Of a DNA stretch of 64,000 nucleotides, positions 24,966 to 34,700 are shown one piece after another (position 1 is the stretch's first letter; each line of letters begins with the position of its first letter). The notes below the pieces were generated by a model. The model saw only the letters and a list, made by a program, of their open reading frames with translations, was not told the DNA's origin and did no database searches. Source of the DNA: Parelaphostrongylus tenuis (lineage: Eukaryota; Nematoda; Chromadorea; Rhabditida; Metastrongylidae); NCBI GenBank assembly GCA_019055375.1, contig JAHQIW010007378.1, forward strand, positions 62,001 through 126,000, given 5' to 3'. A program made the translations under genes and the position numbers.

Positions 24966-27900
24966 CTAGTCCATATTGTCCTCGTCGTCGATCTTTGGAG
25001 CTAAATAGAACCGCAGATGACCATTTTGCTGACCAGTGGATTTACCATCGTCGGTTAGCGGATACCTGAAAATGCCGAACTCCAGTCTGTACTGAAATTT
25101 TTTTACCCTATAAATAGTAATAAATTCTTATAGACTTACTCGACCACAATAGGAACATCGTTACACAAGGAAATGCGTACACGGCTCGAGAGTGATGTTG
25201 CTTTTGTGAACTGATTCATATACTTGATCGAGAAATTCACATTAACTGGATCAGTAACTTCCAATGAGATGGTCTGAAACAAAAACGACTATTATCAATT
25301 AGCTTTTACTAGTTATCCAAAGCCAAATGAGAGCGGAAACACACACAGATACCTCGTCTTCATTGTCTGCATTGCTACTTGGAGAGTAAGTGATGACCGA
25401 CTGTCCTGTGTCACCTTTCCCAGTAAAAACAATACCGGCCTGCAGGACCAACGAGAATAATTCCATGCAATAGAACAATCGCTTGTAAAAAGCCCACTCG
25501 TACCTTGGTAGCAGTGATATTGAGCGAGTCGCTGAACATCGATAGATCTTTGCACGTCTTCTGGAACTCCGACGATGGCATCTCACAAACAACGGCGTAG
25601 TCCTGCTCAGGGATACCAAGGTGTTCACTGTCGATGTCCATCATTTTCACTGTCACATCCTGTAATTGATGACACAATTGACAATTATTCTTTCTTGTCA
25701 AAATAACAGACAAAGCGCTTTCATAAGTATTGTTGGGTTGCCCCGTGAATTCATTCGTATTTCGATACCTTTGTTATAACAACTATTTATACAAAAGAAT
25801 TGATCTGCTAGCTATTTACTGAGCAAAAATTGGTTGCCTTTCCCCCAGAAAGGAAGAGGCTGTCGATCAAAGAAGTAGCTGTGGTAACTTTTGAATTCTC
25901 TCTAGTCTAAGCTTCTTATCCCGCAGATGCTGGTGGGGAAGAGATGGTGATACGATGGAGCAGTATCAGGAATATACGATGAACATGGTACCATGGTCCA
26001 ATACAGTTTCTCCAAAATGTAGAGAATCAACTTTGCCATGTGAGCTCAAGCGTTATCCTGGAGAATGGCGACACTTGTCGTTTCAGACGCTACTTTCGCA
26101 CTGCTGCAACCAAATTCCACAGTCGCTCTCCGTGAAGGTCAGCACTGATTTTCTGGTTGTTACCAAGCAGTTTCAAGCATACCCTGTCAATCCCAAAAAC
26201 CGATAGCATGATCTGTAATGCGGTTGTGGCCGGCCAATTCATGAGGTGTGCATCTCTAGATTTCATTCGAATGGCGAGCGATGGTAGTATGGTCGTCTCC
26301 AAGTGTCTGCACAAGCTACTTGAATATTCTCTATCATACCACAGCCTTCTGATAGTAGATCGGCTTGAATAGAACAAAAAATATAATAAAATAACAGTGT
26401 GAAAGCATCGAGAAAACTTATCTTGATTAGCTGATTAGCTTAAAGTGTGAAAGAAGTTATAAGACAGCCGAATTGATGAAGTGATGAAAAAACTCCTCAC
26501 CTGAGTTTTGTCCCTTTTTATGTCAGCGAATGTGAAAGTAATACTATCACTGTCGCCTTCTTCGAATTTGATCATACATGTATCGTCGTTATTTGCGCAT
26601 TTCAACGCTTTCGACATGTTCGCTAACGACATTCCAAGGTTGATTGTTCTATCACAGCGATACGTATCAAACAGACCAACCTAAACACATACACCGATAT
26701 AAATTCTTTAGAGGGCAGGGTAGCGTAATGGCTAGTGATGCAATGTATCGGAAAGCGGGCTGATAAGCGCTGCAGTGGTTCGCCTCGTCCCCCAAACTCC
26801 TTTGCAGGTTATAAATATCGGGGAAAGAATTGTGAGAAAATGCTTGAGGAATATTTATTTGTGCACCTATTACAACCGAACAAAAACAAAACTAATAGTC
26901 AGAGTGCTCCCCCTCAACTTCAAGCACATGCTGCCAACTTTTGCTAACTTTGTCCTCGCCCCAAGCCAGATTGATGCGATCACTTGTCACCGTTGCATTT
27001 GAACTCAAGAGCCATTCGTGCATCATAAACAACCTGATTTGCTAGCTTGTTAACTCCTTCTTGACATAAGTAGATAAATTATATATAAATCAACGCGGGA
27101 GAAGACGTGGTTTCAAATGAGCTCAAAAACAGAAAAAATGGTCGATACACGAGAAAGTTACAAACATTTTCTCAGAACTTTTTCCCTAACCTATTAATAA
27201 ACTAGACGTCTAGGAACATCTTAAGTGGGTTAGCTCGGGAATTGAAAGGACATCGTCTCAACTAGCAATTTTCGTCATTCGAAAAGATGTGAAGTCTTCT
27301 ATCAGTAGTCGAAACAACGCATGCAATCAGTTCTTTGGGAGCCGCGCAGCGGATTCTAATAATGATGTCGCGTAAAATAAAACAGATAGTAAGTTAATCA
27401 TTCCACTGAGGAGGCTTTCATCGAATGCTTAATGATGGACGTTGAGAGGAAGCATTCGCTGCATCGACCTCTCCTCAACGCGCTCACAGAATCACCTGCG
27501 ATCTCTAGCCAAGCGCAAGCTATCCTACAGATCCCACATTCAGCATGAAGACGAAACTGTCTAGCGGCGAGTGAACACGTAAATTGTCGGAGACCTTTGT
27601 GGAAGGGGATGAATGCGAGGAAACCTATCGGATGCAAGAACTGCTGAGGGATCTGCACAGCGAATTGTGATGAGTCGTGTGATATGATTGAATATCGGTT
27701 TTTTGAACGCTGTTCTAGACGACCCGTCGTCACATTTTACTAGGCGGATCTCCGAGCACTTCTTACATTTGAGCCGATTCTTCGCAGACGTCCTCCACAA
27801 AGATCTTCGACGACCTCACGATTTATATCGACTACTGCATGAAGATTTCGTCATTTTCATGAATGACGTTGAATGCTGATCGGGAAAACCCTGCAATCTC

Positions 27901-28430
27901 GGAGAAGTCTAGGCTGAGGCGTTCCGAAAGGCGTTCGTTTAATGATTCTAAGAGAGTTATAGAAGATGTCGGGGTAGCACTTTACTTCCTGATAACCTGT
28001 AATCACTAACCGCCCAGCTAATGCCCGCCTTCAATACTTTTTCTACAAAGTCGTATATTTCCGTAAACAATGCCTTCCCACTTCAATATTGCCTGCATCT
28101 ACTTGATTTCAACGAGTTCTTAACGACTGAGACTGTCTAGAAGGTCACAAACATTCACCGGCCCTTTTTTTTGAAGTCGGCTATAACTTCAAAGAACCAA
28201 AGGCTTACTTCCAATTTAAGAGAGACGAGCGCTACATGGGATGAGTCCATTGCTTGGAGACACATGGCCGACTCCGAGCAATCGAACGGAGCATCGGTGA
28301 CAAGATCCTGGAACAAAACCCTCAAATAACAAGTTTCAAGAAACTCTAACTTCTCAGCGACATTTCAAACCTTGATTGACTCGATAATCTTCTTGAGAAG
28401 GGCTGCATTGGCAAGTTTAGCTTCGAACAT
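24966..28430 (-). CDS. pcn-1: PCNA, DNA polymerase sliding clamp (seven exons, complete)
   Basis: Nuclear homotrimeric ring that tethers replicative polymerases and repair factors to DNA. Exons, minus strand: 28371-28430, 28209-28307, 26501-26680, 25504-25659, 25353-25439, 25140-25273, 24966-25065; the phases join to a 271-residue protein ending in TAG. The start is the ATG opening [14 protein letters not shown], matching the family N-terminus, with GCCGCCAAC before it. Visible family landmarks are [25 protein letters not shown], the interdomain loop [11 protein letters not shown], a lysine at about residue 165 aligned with the ubiquitin/SUMO-modified Lys164 of human PCNA, and the C-terminal LAPKIDDED. 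All splice sites are GT-AG. The protein is about ten residues longer than human PCNA (261), partly from an insertion (KSTGQQN) before [11 protein letters not shown]. The introns before exons 3 and 4 are long (about 1.5 and 0.8 kb) and the first contains repeats. Identity is sure; splice positions are very likely. Confidence 0.96.
26715..26835 (+). mobile_element. tRNA-like SINE remnant in a PCNA intron
   Basis: AGGGTAGCGTAATGGCTAGT is A-box-like and GTGGTTCGCCTCGTCCCC B-box-like, with spacing longer than in a tRNA. It lies in the intron between PCNA exons 2 and 3. Confidence 0.45.
27720..28030. repeat. Dispersed repeat in a PCNA intron (related copy at 39330-39610)
   Basis: CGACTACTGCATGAAGAT and GCTGATCGGGAAAACCCTGC, then GCAATCTCGGAG, align with CGACTGCTGTTCGGAAGAT, ACTGGTCGGGCAAAACTTC and GCAATCTCGAGG at 39420-39510 in a helicase intron. 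The class is unknown. Confidence 0.65.
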
Positions 28431-28612
28431 GTTGGCGGCAGCAGGAGGTTAGTAGGGCGACTTTAAAAGGAGACCTAGATCAACCTAGTTCCAAAACATG
28501 TTCAAAAACGAGAACGACAGAAAAAACTACTGTCAAGTCCTCGATTTTTTGTACGAAAATGGTGCCAGTAATAGTCAGCTAACATTTTGCGTCGTGTCCT
28601 TCTTTAATCGGT

Positions 28613-28667
28613 TGACTTCCGCGGACCCACGGTGGGTGTGTTCGCTATCGTGGGTCCGCGGAAGTCA
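28613..28667. repeat. Perfect 18-bp palindromic hairpin, SINE family 3 end
   Basis: TGACTTCCGCGGACCCAC (28613-28630) and its exact inverse (28650-28667) flank a 19-nt loop. The same word, with changes, occurs at 43258-43283 and at both ends of the insertion at 47610-47935, so it is a terminal motif of a dispersed element. Confidence 0.85.
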
Positions 28668-29111
28668 CCCGGTTCGAGCCGATGATCCGTTCTGTTGGGT
28701 TGTGGAAGGGCAGCGTCGAGTGAGGATCCCCACTCCGCAGGTTTCAGCAAAACTCGACTTGAACAGCTACAGTGATCAACTCTCGAAAAGACAAAGACGT
28801 CGATACGCAGTAGCCAAGTGATATCTTGTGAACCCGCTTTTTTAAAGCTTGGGCCAAGTTGGTATCGCTTTTTCGAGACGGATGACCGACATTCCGGCGA
28901 CTTCGTCTTCTCCACAGCGGGCTTTTTGTAGAGTGAAAGATTATTTATGATTATCACTGTCGAAATAAGCTCCAATAAAGAGTATCGGTAGCTTTGACAT
29001 CACAAAAAATGGCGAAAATGTCGCCAAAATGTCAAGCATCGGTTCTATAGAGGAGACAACGTCATGAAAGCTCTAATTGAAATCGGAATTCGGTTCTTTC
29101 TGATTAGGAGG

Positions 29112-29482
29112 GAACAAATGAAAAACCGATCTCATTTGCTGGAGGCGAACCTTCCATAGGAGTGTTAGTAACCATTCGAAAGCTGAGACTTGAGGCTACA
29201 GCCCCATCTCCGGTTTTTCAGAACACCTCTTTATAACGCTGTAGCACTCAGATCGAAAAATTATGTTTCACACTCGCCTTATGTCTTCATTTTCGTCATG
29301 CATATAATTCGCTGGAAGCTGAAAAGCATATCAGTGTGTGTTGAATGTTAGAGAGTTATAAAGGGGTGTTTACAAAAAATCGGAGACGGAGCTGTAGCTT
29401 CAAGTCACAGCTTTCGAATGATTACCAACACTCCTATGGGAAGTTCCTCTCCAACGAATGAGATCGATTTTTCATTTGTCCC
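29112..29482. mobile_element. M1-family inverted-repeat transposon, short version
   Basis: Ends AACAAATGAAAAACCGATCT and GATCGATTTTTCATTTGTC are inverted copies. TIRs extend about 150 bp (TAGGAGTGTTAGTAACCATT against CAACACTCCTATGGGAAG). At 371 bp it is the shortest complete copy here. Confidence 0.85.
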
Positions 29483-29502
29483 CCCCCCCCCCCCCCCCCC
29501 CC
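29480..29502. repeat. Poly(C) tract, 23 C
   Basis: Homopolymer run immediately outside the M1 right end. Its length may not be reliable in an assembly. Confidence 0.9.
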
Positions 29503-29795
29503 TCTAATTAGAAGGAATCGGCAATTCGCGCGATATCATTCCGCTCCACTACACCTTGATGTCTTCATCTTCTTCAGGGGGCCGATGATTCGAGCCCTTC
29601 GAAAGCAGCCGTTCCGCGTGGATCGACGCTTCGAATGGAGAATCGGCTATGCCATTTCACAATCAACTGAGATCGATCCGCTCCAGAGATGAAGAGGATG
29701 ACGTCATAGTGCTAGGCGAACACATCGATTTCTATCAACTCAAGGCACTTGCCTTGATCAATAAAAAATCGGCAATTGATTGTAACTACCGAAAC

Positions 29796-30215
29796 TTTGA
29801 AAATGAGAAGAAAAGCTTAGAAAAACTAATCTTTATCTAAAGCTTCACGAGGTTGGTATCTTTTCCCAATCGATTGCTCTTCCTTTCCGGTCGATGGGTT
29901 TACGCGATTGCTTGTGGCTGACGTTTCGGCAAATACGCCTCTTCAGAGCCATGTAATCCAGGGATTACCTATGTTGTTAGCGCCAGGGTGGCGCATCTTT
30001 TCTAGTTTTCATAACTACGCCACTCTGGCGCTAACAACATAGGTAGTCCCTGGATTAGATGGCTCTGAAGAAGGCGTATTTGCCGAAGCGTCAGCCACAA
30101 GCAATCGCGTAAACCCATCGACCGGAAAGGAAGAGCAATCGATTGGGAAAAGATACCAACCTCGTGAAGCTTTAGATAAAGATTAGTTTTCTAAGCTTTT
30201 CTTCTCATTTTCAAA
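29796..30215. mobile_element. Foldback element with two 198-bp nearly identical arms
   Basis: Left arm 29796-29993, right arm 30018-30215, 24-nt spacer. By hand I see only a handful of mismatches and two compensating 1-nt indels, e.g. GACGTTTCGG/GACGCTTCGG and the CTCTTC/CTTCTTC pair. No coding content. It is either a young foldback transposon or kept homogeneous by gene conversion. Confidence 0.92.
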
Positions 30216-30812
30216 ATATTATATTATTAACACGCCAAAGTTTCAAGAAAGCCGGTCTTTCGAGTTGTTACTTTACTGGCTTTTTCGATTACTTTAGTTC
30301 TTCTAACATCGTTTTTCATCTGGATGTAATTGATTGTAAATACCGAAAGTTAAGGAAAGGCGGGACTTTCAAACAGGTCATCGATTTTTGGAAAAACCTG
30401 CAAGTATAAGCACACCGCCTCTCCATCTCCCCCAATGACAATACGACAAGAATTTTCACGAAGAAAAAATTTCAAAGATTCCTGTAGGAAAAAAATGAGA
30501 GAAAAGCATGGAATCGCCGACGGACGCCCGACGAGCAGGTAGAGCCAATGCGGCAAATTTCGTATTTAGGCTCCCGTCGACACATTTTCCCGCCATATTC
30601 AAAATAGGCAACCAGGTTTGCATTGGAGCACACTATTCGCCGCCACGATCACTGTTTGCCAAGCACAATTGAATAGGGCCCATCACAGGCATAGAGAGGA
30701 GAGTTTCCCATCATCTTAAGTGTATAGATTTCACACGACGATATTCTTCCTACGTTAGGTCCGTTTAGACTTGATATCTTTCCAATCAAAAGCACTTAAG
30801 ACTCAAATTTTT
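30216..30812. other. No recognisable feature
   Basis: AT-rich intergenic sequence between the foldback and a SINE. Confidence 0.4.
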
Positions 30813-31034
30813 CGTCGGTGGTGCAACGGTTAGCGTACGCTCCCGGAAAGAGTGAGATCTGGGTTCGAATCACGGCTGACGCAAATATTTTTGCACAGCA
30901 CTCCACATTACTCGAGTTTTTGCCATTAGTTTCCAGCGCTGGCGCAGAAGTTGCAAGAATAAACGATGCATTAGGGGAGAGGGAAAGGACGAAGAGAAGG
31001 GGAGGGAAGGGGATGGGAGGGGAGGAAAGGAACT
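30813..31034 (+). mobile_element. SINE family 4 with purine-rich tail
   Basis: tRNA-like head with TGCAACGGTTAGCG (A box) and GGTTCGAATCACGGCTGACG (B box), then GCAAATATTTTTGCACA, ending in a G/A tract (30973-31034). Related heads are at 38536, 40440, 44290 and, inverted, 58461. Confidence 0.7.
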
Positions 31035-31700
31035 ATCGATGACAATTCCCTTTCTTTTGCTGTTCTGAAAACTTATTTCAATGAGAAACGGAATTTGCAG
31101 GCTTCCTGAAGACCATCCTGAAGAACTAGAGGTTTATCATCTTAAAGCTCTCAGTAAGAATTCTTTTCATTTTACCACATTTATAGCGGCGTTATGATGT
31201 AACAGGTTTATATGCAAGGAAGCTGAGTGAGAAGCAAATCTATGACCCTCAGGCCCTAGTCGACCAGCGTCTCATCTTTCCCAAAAGCGCGTGCTAACCT
31301 ACTGCACTATCGAGGCTCCTGTTCTGCTATCGCTCTTCTTGCGTTTAATGATAAGGCAGTGATAATGCTGGTTCCTCCGCTCTTCAGGAAGACTTTATGG
31401 AAAGAATTATGATACTTTTCAGTGGTAACAGTCCGTGTAATAGTTTGAATCTCACTCAGAAACAAATATTTCATAATATTCATATAAGAAACAAGAATAT
31501 CTTAACAATGAAAAAACAGTAACAGACGGATTGTAGATCACAAAAAGAACCGAAAAGCCAGTTGTAATCAATAACATGAACAACATCAATTGACAACTTT
31601 CTTCTATTCGATCTATACAATGTAAAAAGAATAGATTTTTCAAATCTAATGACAAGCGAGCGTAACAAAGTTCAACTTCGTACTTCATCAGGCTGTTAAC

Positions 31701-34700
31701 CTCGCTTCTTCCCAAATCCTTTCTTTCCCCTCCGCCCATGCGAGCCGCTTTTTTCTTGAGATTTTCCAGTCTTCGGTGTTCCATGTAATCTTGTAACTTG
31801 AGTGATTTCTTTCTGATCTTCTTAATCTGACTGACGTTTCTAATTTCCAACTTTGCACCCTGAAATTCACGTATTCAAAAAACGCCTTAAAAAGTGGTCA
31901 GAAATCTCCAGAGTCGGAAGAATTCTTCTAAATCAACAAAAACTGTGCTCACCTTGCTACGTTGCTTGTTATTATGCTTTTTCCACCTATCTTGTCGCGA
32001 ACTGTTTCCCATGCGATGAGTAGTTTCTTCGTCACGAGGTTGTTCATCTTCGCCGTTCTGTAATGATGACATCTCAACTCAATGAAGAAGAAGAAGAAAA
32101 AAAAAAAAGCCATATAGCCTAAATATGACCTTTTTGTAGCCGATTTTCTGCTTTTTCTTCCAGTCCTCGTACCGGCCCGTTTTATACGACGCCGGGAGCC
32201 ATGTGCCATCTTCTGTGCGTATTCTCTTTATATCATCACCATCAGCACCACTTCCAACAAACCGTTTCTTCTTCCGATCCCTTAGAAATACATAGAATAT
32301 ATGGTGATCTACTGGCGTCTATGCGTCTGATGTTGATCAGTAAGCATAACGGCGATAAACATTTCAAACATGAGAAGTAACCCTTCGAGGACCACCGCTG
32401 ATAGGCAGGCGGCGTCGCTCGCGCTGCAGTCCAGGCAGGCAGCATCTGCATGTCTGACTCTCTGAGAGCTTTCTCACGACAGACGGCGCCGCCGTTACAG
32501 CAGCTGAGTGGTATTTGACGTCGCGCGGCTCGGTATGAATCGTACCGTATTGCCCTCAGAAGGATAAACCAAGAACCACATAACAATTGTGGACGGGGTT
32601 TCAGAACTCAGAGAAACCATCTTGTAGAACGAAACGTTGAGGCTGGAGAGCAATATTGTATAACTATTACTCCTTGAGGGATGCGTCATGCATTCGTCTT
32701 CAGTATTTAACTTCGTTTGAAGTAACTGAATGCATATCTGGCCTTTGGTATGACTCGAAGTGGTCTCCAGTTGTATGCGTCAATACTGCTTACCCTCACA
32801 GACAAGTCTGAGACTAGTCCGGGACGAATTTACCGACCCCGAAAGGATCGGTGGCTTGGTGAGCTATGAGCGCGATATCAAACTATTGACCTTGTGGAAG
32901 ACCCACAGCACCTCTAACCACTGCGCCCACATGCGCTCCGATTATTAGGTTGGAAAAAAATTTCCATCATTTGGATGGGAATGTCATTTTTTCGCATTAA
33001 TGGGGGTAGGGGTTCATATCACTTGAAAGGTCTACTTCTTGCGCATCTATTGATATATAATTTGTCTATGTCTGCCGCAGAATGGAATCGTCCAGGAACA
33101 AAAACGTTTCTTGATGCCTTATGAGTACAAATTTGGTTCAAATGCTGCTGATGCTGCTCGCCAAATCAACAAAGCTTGGGGCGATCGTGCGGGTGGAGAA
33201 ACAACAGTCCGCGAGCGATTTCGTAAGTTCAAGGAAGGAAATGAAGAGTTGACCGACAGACCGACATTCGGACGACCAACCAAACCTCTTTGATTCAAAG
33301 CCGAAGGAGTGGTATTCGACCAGATCCGAAACCTAGCGGACCGATGGCAAAAAGTGGTGGATAATGATGGCCTCTATTTGCAAAATTGCTGTTGTGGTTT
33401 GTTATCTGAATATATGCATGAATTTTAAGTGTTCTATCAAACAATGGAAACTTTCTTCCGAACCTTGTAAGACGTAAAGTAGTCGTATATTCCAAAGAAT
33501 ACTGTGCAATGTGCAAAACTTCTGACCCAAGCAGGAGTTGAACTTGCAGTTCAGCCATACTGGAGGCGTGTGCTAACACTACACCGTCGAGACCACAGCT
33601 CTGCTATTGCTGCAGAAACACGAATTACAAAGTAGATCGTTTTCATCACATTCCCACATAAAAAAATCAATGGATATCCATCCATCCAGAGTGGTGCATA
33701 AAATATTCTTCACCATAATTAGAGCTACCAAATGAACGACCCAAAGAATGATAACCAGCTTAATCAACCCTTGGAAACCGAATGTGTTGCTCAGAGTTCA
33801 AACGATTCTTGATTTGGGCTCAATTTCAGAAAAACCTTCATAGAGCGCTGTAAGAGCGAAGAGAAGATTACGTTTCATATTCGGATTTTATTTGCATCAA
33901 AAACACAGGACTGTACAGAAAATCATAGAGTATCCAAGCAACACGAAAGCACCATAATTCCTTTCAAAACGGAAAGAAACCTTTGAGTAAATAACAAGGA
34001 TCGCCAGCGTGCAGCAAACCGACTGTGATTTCCAAGGGATTTAGGAAGGATGGAATCAACATAGTAATCTTCAGCATGGATAGTCGCGCCATTTCATTAC
34101 ATATAGCGATAGGAGAAGCAGGTATGGCACAGTGACGAGAGGTCCTTCACAACTCACAAGTGCTCAATCAGTCGATGGTTAAGAGCCCGATTCCGCAATC
34201 AGGCACGCAAAGCCTTCCATTCTTCCGGGTCGTTGAATTGACACGTCTTGTTAGAAGATTAGCAGCACTGACTTCATAGATCGGCAGGTCACCGTGAGTC
34301 ATTCTAAAGACCACATATGCATACAGTCAGCTCAAGCGATGCTTAATGAAGACGAATGCATGCTGCATCCCACAGGAATTAATCAACGCCTTGAAGCTTC
34401 CATTCTTCGAGCTGATATGTCAATCCTATTGACAGAATGAGAAAGAATGTGAGTCACCATCTTTTCACGTGATTTTGTCTATACATTCCTTTGTCATCAT
34501 CTGCAAATATCTCCACTACTGCACCGTCGGCCTGTCGAGCAAAATCCACCTTATCCAGTGCTAAGTGTTTTTCAGATACGCAATCAGCTGAAGAATATGA
34601 GACGAAGTGACGAGCCTTGAAAAAAAAGACATGACCTTTGCAGAGACAAATACTCTGGAAAGTTAGGATAAAGAGTTATGAAATGAAAAGATGGTACCTT

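Larger units (their letters stand above)
28431..31700. other. Intergenic region between PCNA and the DDX54 3' end
   Basis: Almost entirely repeats (listed singly). Immediately upstream of the PCNA ATG I see no TTTCAG, so its 5' UTR structure is unresolved. The frame from 28498 on the plus strand runs into the palindromic repeat and is not supported as a gene. Confidence 0.5.

Noticed and set aside
25955..26377. Overlapping open frames on both strands inside the PCNA intron, suggesting a nested gene
   Set aside because: No recognisable family, no splice support, and several competing frames of similar length.
32388..32560. Candidate DDX54 exon ending in a split Trp codon before DRKKKRF
   Set aside because: The exon at 34458-34615 matches the family ([20 protein letters not shown]), has good splice sites and fits both phases; the alternative has a weak donor and no family match.
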